Assembly: GCF_006351965.1 (NCBI RefSeq) | Contig: NZ_CP040932.1 | Coordinates: 3,596,001 to 3,660,000, forward strand | DNA length: 64,000 nt | Source: Oceanicola sp. D3 | GTDB lineage: Bacteria; Pseudomonadota; Alphaproteobacteria; Rhodobacterales; Rhodobacteraceae | Reading direction: 5' to 3' | Shown here: in pieces, positions 38,613 through 49,172 of the stretch | How the letters are laid out: each line of letters opens with the position of its first letter | Position numbering within the stretch: the first letter of the stretch is position 1 | Program-made: the position numbers and the translations under genes | The notes under the pieces: model-generated | Told to the model about the DNA's origin: nothing | Seen by the model: only the letters and a program-made list of their open reading frames with translations | Database searches by the model: none

Positions 38613-39488
38613 ATGGATATCCAGACCATCGGCGTTGTCGGCGCGGGCCAGATGGGCAACGGCATTGCCCATGTGCTCGCCCTCGCGGGCTATGACGTCA
38701 AGATGAACGACATCAAGCAGGATGCCATCGACAAGGCGATGGAGACCATCCGCAAGAACATGGAGCGTCAGGTCAGCCGCGAGAAGATCACCGCCGAGGA
38801 GCGCGACGCCGCGCTGGGGCGCATCTCGTCAACCCTCACCCTGACCGACCTCGGCCCTTCCGACCTCATCATCGAGGCCGCGACCGAGCGCGAAACGATC
38901 AAAACCGCGATCTTCGAAGACCTCGTGCCGCATCTGGCCCCGCACACGATCTTGTCCTCCAACACCTCTTCCATCTCCATCACCCGGCTCGCCTCGCGCA
39001 CCGACCGCCCCGAAAAGTTCATGGGCTTCCACTTCATGAACCCGGTGCCGGTGATGCAGCTGGTCGAGCTGATCCGCGGCATCGCCACCGACGAGCCCAC
39101 CTACAAGGCCTGCGCCGCCGTGGTTGAACGGCTCGGCAAAACCGCCTCCTCGGCAGAAGATTTTCCCGCCTTCATCGTCAACCGCATCCTGATGCCGATG
39201 ATCAACGAGGCGGTCTATGTGCTCTACGAGGGCGTGGGCAACGTGAAGTCAATCGACATGGCCATGAAGCTCGGCGCCAACCATCCGATGGGCCCGCTGG
39301 AGCTGGCCGATTTCATCGGGCTCGACACCTGCCTTGCCATCATGAACGTGCTGCATGACGGGCTGGCCGACACCAAGTATCGCCCCTGCCCGCTGCTCAC
39401 CAAATACGTCGAGGCTGGTTGGCTGGGCCGCAAAACGCAGCGCGGCTTTTACGACTATCGCGGCGAAGAGCCGGTGCCGACCCGTTAA
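38613..39488 (+). CDS. hbd: 3-hydroxybutyryl-CoA dehydrogenase
   Basis: 291 residues. NAD-dependent dehydrogenase of the (S)-3-hydroxyacyl-CoA type, with Rossmann motif GVVGAGQMGNGIAHV and the family motifs SNTSSISIT and GFHFMNPVPVMQLVE; its catalytic His lies in HFMNP. It interconverts acetoacetyl-CoA and 3-hydroxybutyryl-CoA. ATG 38613 gives the standard start MDIQTIGVVG. Transcribed alone; the gap of 165 bases upstream holds the divergent DUF6473 promoter too. Confidence 0.95.
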   Translation: MDIQTIGVVGAGQMGNGIAHVLALAGYDVKMNDIKQDAIDKAMETIRKNMERQVSREKITAEERDAALGRISSTLTLTDLGPSDLIIEAATERETIKTAIFEDLVPHLAPHTILSSNTSSISITRLASRTDRPEKFMGFHFMNPVPVMQLVELIRGIATDEPTYKACAAVVERLGKTASSAEDFPAFIVNRILMPMINEAVYVLYEGVGNVKSIDMAMKLGANHPMGPLELADFIGLDTCLAIMNVLHDGLADTKYRPCPLLTKYVEAGWLGRKTQRGFYDYRGEEPVPTR

Positions 39489-39491
39489 GGC

Positions 39492-40400
39492 TCAGCCCTT
39501 GGGCTTGAGCGCCAGCGTCTGCTCGCGCAGCCATTGGATGAAGCTGCGCGGATTGTCGGCGCGCGAGTCAATCTCGTCCCGCCCGATTGCCTTGCCCACA
39601 ACCGGGGCCTGCGGCTTGTTCAGCGCGTGGCGCACCTCGTAGAGCAGCAGGCTTTGGCGCAGCACCGCGCTCACCCTGTTGGCGATCTGATACCAGCGGC
39701 TGTTCTGGCCCTGAAAGTAGATCGGCACGACTGAGGCGTTTGAGCGCAACACCATCTTTGCGGTGAAGGCGTGCCACTCCTTCTCGATCGCCGGGCCAAA
39801 CCACCCCTTGGACGAGGCCACCTCGCCCGCCGGAAAGAGCACCACGCAGCCACCGTCCTTGAGGTGCTGCATCGCCTTCTTGCGCATCTCAAGATTGCGC
39901 TCCAGCGCGTCCGGCTCATGCGGAAACGGCACCGGGATCATGAAGTCGTCAATCTCCGCAACGCCGGTCAGCAGCGAGCGTGTGAGGATCTTGTAGTCGG
40001 TCCGCCGCCGCCCGATCAGCTCGGCCAGCACCATGCCATCCACCAGCCCATGCGGGTGGTTGGCAACGATCACAAGCGGGCCGCTCTCGGGGATGTTGTC
40101 GATCTGCTCCTTCGGCGTGGTCAGATCAATCCCCATGACGCCAAGCGCCTGCGCCCAGAAGCCCTGGCCGTGGGGCACGCCCATCGCCTCAAAACGGCGG
40201 ATTAGCCGCAGCAGCCGCAACTTGGCCGTGAGCCACTCCATCACCCGGATGAAATTGGCCTGCAGCGGGTTCGGGAAAGTGTTGGCGTAGCTCAGGCGCC
40301 GCCGGTCATAGGGCACCTCGTTGAGAGCCTCCGACTCATGCTGCGTCTGCGGCCCGGTCACGGGCAGCTCAAGGCCACGACGCGGGCGCCGCAAGCTCAT
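39492..40400 (-). CDS. Lysophospholipid acyltransferase family protein
   Basis: 302 residues. The acyltransferase HX4D motif is NHPHGLVDGMV and the second box is LFPAGEVAS, of the FPEG type. Proteins of this sort act on lysophospholipids or aminolipid intermediates; specificity is not known. ATG 40400 is chosen because a further upstream start at 40544 would run into the HPr gene. It may be the last gene of the hprK-rapZ-EIIA-ptsH run, with a 55-base gap. Confidence 0.8.
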   Translation of the reverse strand: MSLRRPRRGLELPVTGPQTQHESEALNEVPYDRRRLSYANTFPNPLQANFIRVMEWLTAKLRLLRLIRRFEAMGVPHGQGFWAQALGVMGIDLTTPKEQIDNIPESGPLVIVANHPHGLVDGMVLAELIGRRRTDYKILTRSLLTGVAEIDDFMIPVPFPHEPDALERNLEMRKKAMQHLKDGGCVVLFPAGEVASSKGWFGPAIEKEWHAFTAKMVLRSNASVVPIYFQGQNSRWYQIANRVSAVLRQSLLLYEVRHALNKPQAPVVGKAIGRDEIDSRADNPRSFIQWLREQTLALKPKG

Positions 40401-40455
40401 CGTCTTGGGTTGGTAACTCTCCACCAAGAGGGCCGTGCCTCCCTGCTCTCGTCTC

Positions 40456-40725
40456 TCAGATGCCTTCACCGAATTTGTCGGCCACCAGCTCTGCAAGGGC
40501 GGTGGCCAGCTCTTCGGCCTGGGCCCCGCGGGTTTCGACTTCAATAAAGGTTCCCTTGGACGCTGCCAACATCAAAAGCCCCATGATGCTGTCCCCCCCT
40601 GTCGAGAGCCCGTCTTTCGACACCTCGGCCTCTGCGTCAAACTGCTCCACGGTCTCCACGAATTTGGCAGACGCCCGGGCATGCAGACCTTTTTCGTTCA
40701 CGATTTCCAGACGTTGCACCGACAT
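40456..40725 (-). CDS. ptsH: Phosphocarrier protein HPr
   Basis: 89 residues. His15 in GLHARAS is the site phosphorylated by enzyme I; Ser46 in GDSIMGL is the site used by HPr kinase, and both are exactly in place. With EIIA and HprK it forms a regulatory phospho-relay rather than a sugar-uptake PTS, since no EIIB or EIIC is seen. ATG 40725; a GTG two codons earlier is possible. Confidence 0.95.
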   Translation of the reverse strand: MSVQRLEIVNEKGLHARASAKFVETVEQFDAEAEVSKDGLSTGGDSIMGLLMLAASKGTFIEVETRGAQAEELATALAELVADKFGEGI

Positions 40726-40737
40726 ACCCACCCCGCC

Positions 40738-41130
40738 TCAGGCGGCTCCACCATCATAGCTGTTTATGTACTTACGTCCCGCCGCCATAGCGCAACTTAC
40801 TGCGTCCTCCACCTTCAGGTGGCGAGATTTCGCAAGTTTGACCAGCATGGGCAGGTTCGCTCCGTACAGAATCTTCCGGTTATCGGGGCGGCAGGCGAGC
40901 AAGGAGAGGTTGGAGGGCGAGCCGCCAAACATGTCGGTCACGACGACAACACCGGAGCCATCGTCCACCGCATCGGCGGCAGCGCAAATCTCGTTCTGCT
41001 TGTTCGACCTGTCACAATCCGCTGCTATGGTAATGGCGCTGATGCCATCCTGTTGGCCCACGACATGCTCAACGGCGGCGAGGTATTCCTTCGCCAGCCC
41101 GCCATGCGCCACGATCACGATTCCGATCAA
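40738..41130 (-). CDS. PTS EIIA of the mannose/fructose (ManX) family
   Basis: 130 residues: [15 protein letters not shown] carries the phospho-acceptor His9, and [12 protein letters not shown] is the family signature. In alphaproteobacteria this stand-alone EIIA ends the HPr phospho-chain and acts in regulation. The start is a TTG at 41130 overlapping the rapZ stop (TTGA), an unusual start, but the only one giving a full-length N-terminus. Confidence 0.92.
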   Translation of the reverse strand: MIGIVIVAHGGLAKEYLAAVEHVVGQQDGISAITIAADCDRSNKQNEICAAADAVDDGSGVVVVTDMFGGSPSNLSLLACRPDNRKILYGANLPMLVKLAKSRHLKVEDAVSCAMAAGRKYINSYDGGAA

Positions 41131-42086
41131 GCCTTCGTCCCCAAAGCTGCGGCCGGTGGCTCTGCCACCCGTGCCCCAACCCGCCGTTCAATTTCCCGAT
41201 GCCGAATAGACACGCGCCATCCGGCCCCTGCAAGCTCTTTCCCGAACCGTTCCGTCAGGGCAACAGAGCGGTGCTTCCCGCCGGTGCAGCCGAAGCCGAT
41301 CGACAGATGGGATTTTCCTTCTTCTACAAAGGCCGGAAGCAACATGTCTACAAGGCCTCGCACGCGCTTGTGAAACTCCGCGAAGCGGGGGTCGGCTTCC
41401 ACATATCGCGCCACAGCGGCGTCGCGGCCATCCAGCGGGCGCAGATCCGGCTGCCAGTGCGGGTTGTTCAGGAAGCGGCAGTCAAACACCATGTCGAGCC
41501 CATGGGGCAATCCGCGCTTGTAGGAAAAGCTCTGGATCGACACGCCAAGCCGCACCGTTGCCTCCAGCGAAAACAGCCTGTCGAGTTCCTCGCGCAGGTC
41601 ATGCACCGACAGGTCCGATGTGTCGATCAGCACATCGGCGCGCTCGCGGATGCCGGCAAGCAGCTCAAAATCGCGCCGAATGCCCTCCTCCGGGCTCTCA
41701 GAGGGGGCGAGCGGGTGGCGGCGGCGGGTTTCGGAATAGCGGCGCAGAAGCACCTCGGGCAGGCAATCGAGGTAAAGCACCTCATGGGCCACGTCCGGGC
41801 GCGCGTCGAGCTGAGCCAGCAGGTCGAGCAGGTGCGGCGGGTCAAACTCCCGGTTGCGGCTGTCGATCCCCAGCGCAAGGGCGCCACCGCGCGGCGCGGC
41901 CTCCAGCAGGCGGGGAACGAGCGAGAGCGGCAGGTTGTCGATGGCTTCATAGCCCAGATCTTCCAGCACCCGCACCGCCGAGCTGCGGCCCGCCCCGGCT
42001 GGCCCGGTCACGAGCACCAGGCGTTGCACGGCACTCGCGTGCGGCAGCGCTTGGGGCGTGGAAGTGGCATGCGGATCGTCAGTCAT
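41127..42086 (-). CDS. rapZ: RapZ family nucleotide-binding protein
   Basis: 319 residues with Walker [11 protein letters not shown] and the RapZ C-terminal region ([21 protein letters not shown] and [11 protein letters not shown]). In E. coli RapZ is an RNase adapter in glucosamine control; in this group the operon position with HPr kinase suggests a link to PTS state. ATG 42086 overlaps the hprK stop (ATGA). Confidence 0.95.
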   Translation of the reverse strand: MTDDPHATSTPQALPHASAVQRLVLVTGPAGAGRSSAVRVLEDLGYEAIDNLPLSLVPRLLEAAPRGGALALGIDSRNREFDPPHLLDLLAQLDARPDVAHEVLYLDCLPEVLLRRYSETRRRHPLAPSESPEEGIRRDFELLAGIRERADVLIDTSDLSVHDLREELDRLFSLEATVRLGVSIQSFSYKRGLPHGLDMVFDCRFLNNPHWQPDLRPLDGRDAAVARYVEADPRFAEFHKRVRGLVDMLLPAFVEEGKSHLSIGFGCTGGKHRSVALTERFGKELAGAGWRVSIRHREIERRVGARVAEPPAAALGTKA

Positions 42087-42541
42087 CGGGCCGGATCATT
42101 GGGGCTGTTGAGGGTGCCGCCTGACATCATCAGCAACACCGCTGCCGGAAACTGCGCTCCTGCCGCCCGGTGAAGCAAGGGCAGACTGCATCCGAGGATC
42201 AGAATTTCGCGCGGTGGCGGTAGCCTGTCACGTTCTTCGCGCCCGACGTCGATCACGAGGTCGATTTTTGCCTGCGGCACGGCGGGCACCGTCAGCAGGC
42301 CAACGCCCCGGCATTCTATCCGGCCCTCGAAGCCCGGGCGGGGCCGCGCCGTGAGCACACCGCCTGCCGCGCTAAGCATCAGCCTGTCGTCGCCCACCAG
42401 TTTTGCCCCGCGCGAGATCAGCTCCACCGCCAGCGCCGACTTGCCCGCGCCCGAGGGCCCGATCATCATCGCGCCCCGATCGCCAATGGCCACGGCCGTT
42501 GCGTGGAAAAAGTCATCATGGCTGGCGGTCGTTTCGGCCAT
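42083..42541 (-). CDS. hprK: HPr kinase, short alphaproteobacterial type
   Basis: 152 residues, only the kinase core: Walker [10 protein letters not shown], plus GDDRL and [11 protein letters not shown], which match the HprK signature. The N-terminal domain of Gram-positive HprK is missing, as usual in alphaproteobacteria. It phosphorylates Ser46 of HPr. ATG 42541; starts 51 bases after chvG. Confidence 0.93.
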   Translation of the reverse strand: MAETTASHDDFFHATAVAIGDRGAMMIGPSGAGKSALAVELISRGAKLVGDDRLMLSAAGGVLTARPRPGFEGRIECRGVGLLTVPAVPQAKIDLVIDVGREERDRLPPPREILILGCSLPLLHRAAGAQFPAAVLLMMSGGTLNSPNDPAR

Positions 42542-42592
42542 CGGCTGACATGTCCTGCACTTGCCTCCGCGCGGGCGGGGCGCGGCCTGCGA

Positions 42593-44311
42593 TCAGACGG
42601 GCAGACCGACGACGAAGCGGGCGCCCAGCGGCTCGGAGGTGATGTCGCTCTCGGTGGGCCGGATGTTCTCGGCCCAGATCACGCCGCCATGGGCCTCGAT
42701 GATCTGCTTGGAGATCGCAAGGCCAAGGCCGGAATGGTCGCCAAACTGGCCCTCAGGCCGCTCGGAATAGAAACGGTTGAACACCTTGGTCAGCGCCTGC
42801 TCGGGGATGCCGGGGCCGGTATCCTCAACCACCACCAGCACGCGATTTTCGCGCCGGCGGACCCAAACGCGCACTGCATCGCCCTCTTCACAGAAGCTCA
42901 GGGCGTTGGTGATCAGGTTGACAAACACCTGCGCCAGCCGCGCCTCCAGACCATTGATCCGGATCGGCTGGCGGGGCACGTCGGTGATAAATTCCACGCC
43001 CTTTCGCTTGGCCTCGCCGCCCAGATACTCGGTAAGGTTGCCCAGCATATGGAGCAGGTCAAAGGGCTCTTCCTCTTCCTTCACCAGCTCACTGTCGAGC
43101 CGGGAGGCGTTGGAGATGTCGCTGACAAGGCGGTCCAGTCGGCGCACGTCATGCTCGATCACGTCAAGCAGCTTTTGGCGCTGGTCATCACGCTTGGCCA
43201 CCCGCATCGAGCTGACGGCAGAGCGCAGGCTGGCCAGCGGGTTCTTGATTTCGTGAGAGACGTCAGCGGCAAACTGTTCGTTGGCGTCGATCCGGTCATA
43301 GAGAGCAGCCACCATGCCGCGCAGGGCACCGGACAGGCGGCCAATCTCATCGGGTCGCCCGGTGAGGTCGGGGATGCGCACCCGGTTGGGGCTCATCTTC
43401 TGGCCGCCATTCTCCCGCCCGATCTCGGCGGCGGAGGCAAGGTCGGCAATCGGGTTGGCGATGGTGGAGGCCAGCAGCAGCGAAAGGCCAATGGAAACAA
43501 GGATGGCGATGACGAACATCTGCAGCACCTGCTCACGCTCAGAGCGCACAAGTGTGTCAATCTCGCCCTGCGCTGAGGTGATGGCCACAACACCCACAAC
43601 CTGATTGCCCGCAATCACCGGCGTTGCGACCGAAAAGATCGTGCCACCCGCCGCGTTTGACCCCGTGCGCACCGTCGTGCGGCCGGTTGCGGCATCGGCC
43701 ACCATGGCGCGCGCCAGCCCTTCGGCGTCTACATCGGGGATGTCCGCGCGCTGCGAGGAGAAGATTGAAGACATCCCCTCCCAGATCGCGTTGAGAAAGT
43801 CGGTGATGACCGTGCGGCGCTCTTTCTGGGCCTGCGTCACGGCGCTTGCGGTGTCGCGGCCCAAGGTGGAGCCAAGGATTGTCTCGGCCTTGCCAAAAAC
43901 GAAAACCTCAACCCCGGACGACAGGTCGAGCCCATCAACCACCGCCTGAATATCCACGCCGCTCGCATCCAGCGCCACCGGGCCGCCCGTCAGCTGCACC
44001 TCGAAAACATCGGCGATAAGCTGGGCCTCGGCCTGAAGCCCCGCTTCGCGTTGCAGGGCCAAGCTGTCCCGGAAGGGATTGAGATAGAAAACACCCGCCA
44101 CCAGCAGCAACAGGCCGAGCAGGTTGAAGGTGATGATCTTGCGGGCAAGCGGCGAGCGGTTGAGCGTCAGGAAGCCCCGACGCGCACGCTTTTGCTGCAT
44201 GGCGTAATCGGCGCTCTGGGGGCTTTCCCAGTCTTCGCCAAGAACGACATCCGCCTCATATGTCTGGCCTGTGTCCCTCACCGGGGCCACCTCCTGCCCG
44301 TACCGCCTCAC
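42593..44311 (-). CDS. chvG: Sensor histidine kinase ChvG
   Basis: 572 residues: cytoplasmic lead, transmembrane segment (about 60-82), periplasmic sensor domain of about 200 residues, second transmembrane segment (about 255-275), HAMP-like linker, H-box with [15 protein letters not shown], and ATPase with N-box NLITNAL, G-box DTGPGIP and GLGLAIS. ChvG/ChvI respond to acid, envelope stress or host contact in related bacteria. The start is GTG at 44311 overlapping the chvI stop (GTGA). Confidence 0.93.
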   Translation of the reverse strand: MRRYGQEVAPVRDTGQTYEADVVLGEDWESPQSADYAMQQKRARRGFLTLNRSPLARKIITFNLLGLLLLVAGVFYLNPFRDSLALQREAGLQAEAQLIADVFEVQLTGGPVALDASGVDIQAVVDGLDLSSGVEVFVFGKAETILGSTLGRDTASAVTQAQKERRTVITDFLNAIWEGMSSIFSSQRADIPDVDAEGLARAMVADAATGRTTVRTGSNAAGGTIFSVATPVIAGNQVVGVVAITSAQGEIDTLVRSEREQVLQMFVIAILVSIGLSLLLASTIANPIADLASAAEIGRENGGQKMSPNRVRIPDLTGRPDEIGRLSGALRGMVAALYDRIDANEQFAADVSHEIKNPLASLRSAVSSMRVAKRDDQRQKLLDVIEHDVRRLDRLVSDISNASRLDSELVKEEEEPFDLLHMLGNLTEYLGGEAKRKGVEFITDVPRQPIRINGLEARLAQVFVNLITNALSFCEEGDAVRVWVRRRENRVLVVVEDTGPGIPEQALTKVFNRFYSERPEGQFGDHSGLGLAISKQIIEAHGGVIWAENIRPTESDITSEPLGARFVVGLPV

Positions 44312-45009
44312 TCCTCGTTGTAGCGATACCCGATGCCATAGAGAGTTTCGATCGCGGAGAACTCATCATCCACCGAGCGCATCTTCTTGCGCAGGCGCTT
44401 GATGTGGCTGTCGATCGTGCGGTCGTCGACATAAACCTGATCGTCATAGGCCACGTCCATCAGCTGATCGCGGCTCTTCACGAAGCCGGGGCGCTGGGCG
44501 AGGGCCTGAAGCAGCAGGAACTCGGTCACGGTGAGCGACACGTCCATGCCCTTCCAGGTCACGGCATGGCGCAGCGGGTCCATCACCAGTTCGCCGCGCA
44601 CCATCACCTGGGCGGTTTCCGCCTCGGTCGGGCCATCGCCGCCAATCACTTCCTGACGGCGCAGCAGGGCGCGGATACGCTCCACCAGAAGGCGCTGGGA
44701 GAAGGGCTTTTTCACATAGTCGTCGGCGCCCATGCGCAGGCCGAGCACCTCGTCAATCTCGTCATCCTTGGAGGTGAGGAAGATAACCGGCATGGTCGTC
44801 TTGGAGCGCAGACGCTGAAGCAGGTCCATCCCGTCCATCCGTGGCATCTTGATGTCAAGAACCGCCATGTCGGGGAGCTTCTTGTTGAAGGCGTCCAGCG
44901 CCGTCTGGCCATCATTGTACGTCTCGACCTCGAAGCCTTCGGCCTCCAGAGTCATCGAGACGGACGTGAGGATATTCCGGTCGTCATCGACGAGGGCAAT
45001 TCTCGACAT
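44308..45009 (-). CDS. chvI: Response regulator ChvI
   Basis: 233 residues: receiver domain with phospho-acceptor Asp52 in LDIKMP and the conserved Lys in YVKKPFS, then a winged-helix OmpR-type output domain with the [10 protein letters not shown] segment. It pairs with ChvG and heads the chvI-chvG-hprK-rapZ-EIIA-ptsH string. ATG 45009; divergent from pckA. Confidence 0.96.
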   Translation of the reverse strand: MSRIALVDDDRNILTSVSMTLEAEGFEVETYNDGQTALDAFNKKLPDMAVLDIKMPRMDGMDLLQRLRSKTTMPVIFLTSKDDEIDEVLGLRMGADDYVKKPFSQRLLVERIRALLRRQEVIGGDGPTEAETAQVMVRGELVMDPLRHAVTWKGMDVSLTVTEFLLLQALAQRPGFVKSRDQLMDVAYDDQVYVDDRTIDSHIKRLRKKMRSVDDEFSAIETLYGIGYRYNEE

Positions 45010-45362
45010 GCCTGTATTCCTTATTGTTTGTGCTCGTTGCCTTGTTTTGCCTCAACATCCCGAATCACACCTTTGGAATCAACTACTAAGTGCGAATCAC
45101 CCGCACTTGCGGGCCCTAATGAACCGCAAAAGTGAAAACGAATGGCTAATTTGCATCACCTCACCGCCGCATTTCACGCCCCTCGGCGGATGTTTGCGTT
45201 AAACTGACGCTGGTTGCGCTAACGCCGCGCCTGCGCCGGTTCCTTTGCAAAAACGCCATGCTATAGGGGCGGAACCACCCCCTTGCCGGGGTGGCGTTTC
45301 AGGCCGGGACGGGCCGGAACGGACTGCCAGAACAGAGCTTGCCTCAGGAGCACGAAAGAACG
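45010..45362. promoter_or_regulatory. 353-base divergent chvI/pckA promoter region
   Basis: No gene is seen in it. It holds two LacI-type sites, 45192-45203 (GTTTGCGTTAAA) and 45212-45223 (GGTTGCGCTAAC), whose centres are 20 bases apart, matching the etfBA site. A TATAGG at about 45262 could be the pckA -10. A seven-base stem (CCACCCC / GGGGTGG, 45275-45294) would fall in the 5' end of the message. The chvI side has no clear promoter elements. Confidence 0.5.
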
Positions 45363-46961
45363 ATGACAATCGGACGCGTCAACCCCGCCAAACGCCTGGA
45401 AGATCAAGGAATTAATGGCCTGGGGAACGTCTATTACAACCTCATCGAGCCAGCCATTGTTGAAGAGGCCGTCAAGCGCGGCGAGGGTGAACTGGGCAAG
45501 GGCGGGGCGTTTCTGTGCTCCACCGGCAAGTTCACCGGCCGCTCGCCCAAGGACAAGCACGTGGTTCGCTCCGCCGCCACCGAAGGCACCATCTGGTGGG
45601 AAAACAACGCGCCCATGTCCGAGGCTGGCTTCGATGCGCTCTACGCCGACATGCTGGAGCACATGAAGGGCCGCGACTACTTCGTGCAAGACTTGTTCGG
45701 CGGCGCCGACCCGGCCCAGCGGCTGGATGTGCGCATGGTCACCGAGCTGGCATGGCACTCGCTGTTCATCCGCCACATGCTGCGCCGCCCCTCGCGGGAA
45801 GAGCTCGATACGTTCGAGCCCGAGTTCACCGTCATCAACTGCCCCAGCTTTCAGGCCGATCCGGCCAAGCACGACTGCCGCAGCGAAACCGTGATCGCGC
45901 TGAACCTCGACAAGAAGCTGATCCTGATCGGCGGCACCGAATACGCGGGCGAGAACAAGAAATCCGTCTTCACCCTGCTCAACTACCTGCTGCCCGAGCG
46001 CGGCATCATGCCAATGCACTGCTCGGCCAACCATGCCGAGGGCAACCCGGTGGATGCCGCCGTGTTCTTCGGCCTCTCCGGCACCGGCAAAACCACCCTT
46101 TCGGCAGACCCGAACCGGGTGCTGATCGGCGATGACGAGCACGGCTGGTCGGATCGCGGCACCTTCAACTTCGAGGGCGGCTGCTACGCCAAAACCATCA
46201 ACCTCAGCGAAAAGGCCGAGCCGGAAATCTACGCGACCACGCAGATGTTCGGCACCGTCATCGAAAACATGGTCTACGATCCCGAGACCAAGGAACTCGA
46301 TTTCGACGATGACAGCCTGACCGCCAACATGCGCTGCGCCTACCCGCTGGAGTACATCTCCAACGCATCCGAAACCGCGCTTGGCGGCCACCCCAAGAAC
46401 ATCATCATGCTCACCTGCGACGCCTTCGGGGTGCTCCCCCCGATCGCCCGGCTCACCCCGGCGCAGGCGATGTATCACTTCCTCTCCGGCTTCACCTCCA
46501 AGGTCGCCGGCACCGAGCGCGGCGTAACCGAGCCCGAGCCGACCTTCTCCACCTGCTTCGGTGCGCCCTTCATGCCGCGTCGGCCCGAGGTTTACGGCAA
46601 CCTGCTGCGCGAGAAGATCGACACCCACGGCGCCACCTGCTGGCTGGTCAACACCGGCTGGACCGGCGGCGCCTATGGCACCGGCTCGCGCATGCCGATC
46701 AAAGCCACCCGCGCCCTGCTGACCGCCGCGCTCGACGGCTCGCTGCATGAGGCCACCTTCCGCAAGGACGAAAACTTCGGCTTCCAAGTGCCCGTCACCG
46801 TGCATGGCGTTGACGCCGGCCTGCTCGACCCGCGCTCGACCTGGGCCGACAAGGAGGCCTATGACGCGCAGGCCAAGAAGCTGGTGGAGATGTTCGCCGA
46901 GAACTTCGCCCAATACGACGCCTACATCGACGACGATGTGAAGGCCGTCGCCATCGGGTGA
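45363..46961 (+). CDS. pckA: Phosphoenolpyruvate carboxykinase (ATP)
   Basis: 532 residues. Converts oxaloacetate and ATP to phosphoenolpyruvate, the first gluconeogenic step. The ATP-binding [14 protein letters not shown] is clear, with [18 protein letters not shown] and [15 protein letters not shown] 45363 gives [12 protein letters not shown]. Preceded by the LacI-type sites and followed by a GTGA overlap with the next gene. Confidence 0.97.
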   Translation: MTIGRVNPAKRLEDQGINGLGNVYYNLIEPAIVEEAVKRGEGELGKGGAFLCSTGKFTGRSPKDKHVVRSAATEGTIWWENNAPMSEAGFDALYADMLEHMKGRDYFVQDLFGGADPAQRLDVRMVTELAWHSLFIRHMLRRPSREELDTFEPEFTVINCPSFQADPAKHDCRSETVIALNLDKKLILIGGTEYAGENKKSVFTLLNYLLPERGIMPMHCSANHAEGNPVDAAVFFGLSGTGKTTLSADPNRVLIGDDEHGWSDRGTFNFEGGCYAKTINLSEKAEPEIYATTQMFGTVIENMVYDPETKELDFDDDSLTANMRCAYPLEYISNASETALGGHPKNIIMLTCDAFGVLPPIARLTPAQAMYHFLSGFTSKVAGTERGVTEPEPTFSTCFGAPFMPRRPEVYGNLLREKIDTHGATCWLVNTGWTGGAYGTGSRMPIKATRALLTAALDGSLHEATFRKDENFGFQVPVTVHGVDAGLLDPRSTWADKEAYDAQAKKLVEMFAENFAQYDAYIDDDVKAVAIG

Positions 46962-47563
46962 GCTTGCGAGGCAAGACATTGCGGGCGGTGAGGGCCGGGC
47001 TGGCCCTTGCCGCCCTTTTGCTGTCCGCTGGCGCGAGCCTCTCCGAGCCGCGCGTGCAGGCCGATTCAACCGTGATTGAACGGCTGGAGTTTGGCCTCAC
47101 CTGCCCGCTGCCCATCGTCTCCTCCAAAGACGCACCGGGCACCGAGAACGGGCGCGTGGATATCTTTGAAGGTGAGGCGCAGTTCGTCGACAGCCACCAG
47201 CAGGTGCCCGCTGTGCTGGGCGTTGGCTTTGGCGTCAAGGCCTGGGCGCATGAGGGGGCTACTCCCATGGCCATCACCATCCGCAGCCTGCACCCGGCCT
47301 TCCCCGGCACCGGGACCACCAGCCAAAGCTTCGCCTCGCATCTCGGGCCGGAAGCGCCGATGACCCACATCTTCACCTTCGATGCGCCCCACGAAGCCAC
47401 GCCGGGGCTGTGGCAGCTTCAGGCGCTACAGGGGCAGAAGCTGATTTACTCGGTCTCTTTCCAAGTCGTGCCGCCCGCGGCCTATACCGGTCCGCCGCTG
47501 GACTGCGAGCACCTCGACCTGCTCAGCGCCACGCCGCACCCCGCCGGGCCGCCCCCCGCATGA
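46958..47563 (+). CDS. Secreted DUF3859-like protein, first of two
   Basis: 201 residues with a signal sequence (about 1-29). The mature part has FGLTCP, then [36 protein letters not shown]. It resembles DUF3859 and is paralogous to the next gene. The GTG start at 46958 overlaps the pckA stop (GTGA), so it is translated with pckA. Role unknown; perhaps periplasmic. Confidence 0.78.
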   Translation: MSLRGKTLRAVRAGLALAALLLSAGASLSEPRVQADSTVIERLEFGLTCPLPIVSSKDAPGTENGRVDIFEGEAQFVDSHQQVPAVLGVGFGVKAWAHEGATPMAITIRSLHPAFPGTGTTSQSFASHLGPEAPMTHIFTFDAPHEATPGLWQLQALQGQKLIYSVSFQVVPPAAYTGPPLDCEHLDLLSATPHPAGPPPA

Positions 47564-47643
47564 GACAGGCGGGTGAAGAAACCCTTCATCCTTGATCCGG
47601 CCACTTGGGTTCTGCCGCCAAAGGCCCCATATTCCGGCATGAT

Positions 47644-48231
47644 ATGAAACACATTCGCCTCACCCTCCTGCTCGCCCTCACCCTCGCCCCGCCCACTGCC
47701 GTGGCGCAGGAAACCACTGCCGAGCTCTATATCAACCCCGCGCTGGTTGCCGAGGTCAGCTATGGCCTCAACTGCGCGGTCGAGATCACCGGCACAATGG
47801 AAGCGCCCGGCACCGACCGGGGACAGGTCGATGTGTTCGACACCCCGCCAGAGCTCTCCCCGCTGGGCCAGCTCGTGCCCGCGTTGATGGGCCTCGGCTT
47901 CGGCGTGCGTGCCCGCGCGGCGGATGGAGTCACGATCACCGGGGCCACCTTCACCGTCTTCCACCCCCCCTTCCCCGGCCGGGGCACCGAAACGCAGAGC
48001 TGGCAGGCCAGCTACAGCGACAGCAGCTTCTCGACCCATCTCTACCGGTTCGACTTTCCCTATGAGGCGGTCACCGGCACATGGATCATGGAGGCCAGCT
48101 TCGAGGGCGAGCTGCTCTATCGCATCCCCTTCACCGTGGTCCCGCCCGAGGCCTATCCCGGCGCGGGCGAAATGTGTGATCCGGCGGGCCTGTTGAGCTT
48201 CGCGCCGCTAGAGCCTAACAAACCTGCCTAG
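47644..48231 (+). CDS. Secreted DUF3859-like protein, second of two
   Basis: 195 residues with signal sequence (about 1-21, ending AVAQE). Shared with the preceding gene: YGLNC, APGTDRGQVDVF, VPALMGLGFGV, HPPFPGRGTETQS. These matches run through the whole length, so the pair is a tandem duplication. ATG 47644, 81 bases after the first gene. Both have a C-terminal VPPxAYxG segment followed by a cysteine. Confidence 0.78.
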   Translation: MKHIRLTLLLALTLAPPTAVAQETTAELYINPALVAEVSYGLNCAVEITGTMEAPGTDRGQVDVFDTPPELSPLGQLVPALMGLGFGVRARAADGVTITGATFTVFHPPFPGRGTETQSWQASYSDSSFSTHLYRFDFPYEAVTGTWIMEASFEGELLYRIPFTVVPPEAYPGAGEMCDPAGLLSFAPLEPNKPA

Positions 48232-48254
48232 GGCAAAACCCGGCGCGCTCCCGC

Positions 48255-49025
48255 CTAGCCCATCACCCCACGCCGGATCAGGTTGAGACCGGCGATGAAG
48301 AGCACGGCCAGTGTTGCCTTGCGGAAGGTCGCCTGATCAATCCTGTCCTGCAGCTTGAAGCCCAGCCACATGCCGGCAAGCGCGGGCAGCAGCATCAGCG
48401 CCGAAAACCACACCGTCTCGCTGTTCATGATCCCGCTTTTCATGTGCCCGGCCAGCAGCATCACCGAGCCGAGGCCGTAGATCACGCCCTGCACCACGAT
48501 CTGCCGCGCCTTGGGGGTTTCGATGGCCACGAGGTAAAGCACCGTTGTCGGCCCCCATGTGCCCGCCAGCCCGCCGAGCGCACCAGAGAGGAAGCCCGCC
48601 ACAACCGAGGCCACCGGGCGCCGCTCTTCGGGGATGACCAGCTTCAGCCCGGCAAGCTGGATCGCACAAAGCAGCGTGACCGGGATGCCCAGTACCAGAT
48701 ACATCACCTGGCTGGAGATCATCGTCACCAACTGCGCCGACAGCAGGATCATGACGCAAACAATGAGGATATAGGCCCGGTAGTCGCGCAGCGCCGCCTT
48801 GGCCTCTTCCCAGCCGCAGCGGGCCACCTGAAGCGCGTTGGAAACAACGATAGGCAAAATGATGCCCGCCACCACCAGCTTCGGATCAAGCAAAATACCC
48901 ATGCCCGAGACCATGATCAAAGGCATCGCAAAGCCCACCGCCCCTTTCACCACGCCTGCAAGCAGGGTGACGCTGAGGGCGAAGACAACGAGACCGGGGG
49001 TCAGAAGCTCTGGCAGAATGCTCAT
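48255..49025 (-). CDS. TauE/SafE-family sulfite/organosulfonate exporter
   Basis: 256 residues with about seven transmembrane segments. GGLAGTWGPTTVLYL is the family's second glycine-rich motif, and the first is near GAVGFAMPLI. It would export a small anion, such as sulfite, across the inner membrane; substrate unknown. ATG 49025; alone on the minus strand. Confidence 0.88.
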   Translation of the reverse strand: MSILPELLTPGLVVFALSVTLLAGVVKGAVGFAMPLIMVSGMGILLDPKLVVAGIILPIVVSNALQVARCGWEEAKAALRDYRAYILIVCVMILLSAQLVTMISSQVMYLVLGIPVTLLCAIQLAGLKLVIPEERRPVASVVAGFLSGALGGLAGTWGPTTVLYLVAIETPKARQIVVQGVIYGLGSVMLLAGHMKSGIMNSETVWFSALMLLPALAGMWLGFKLQDRIDQATFRKATLAVLFIAGLNLIRRGVMG

Positions 49026-49172
49026 ATCGCCTCATAGCGCGCCACTCCCGCCGCTGCACCTCGAATCGAGCGCGACATTTTTATGCACGAAAGTATTGTT
49101 TGGCGAAATTAAGTTGCGCTGCGCCTGCGAAGGGATTATCCCATCCCGAGCACGACAGCGAGGACCGAATCC

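Noticed and set aside
40401-40544. Longer start of the acyltransferase.
   Set aside because: It would overlap the HPr gene by about 90 bases, and the added residues do not resemble the family.
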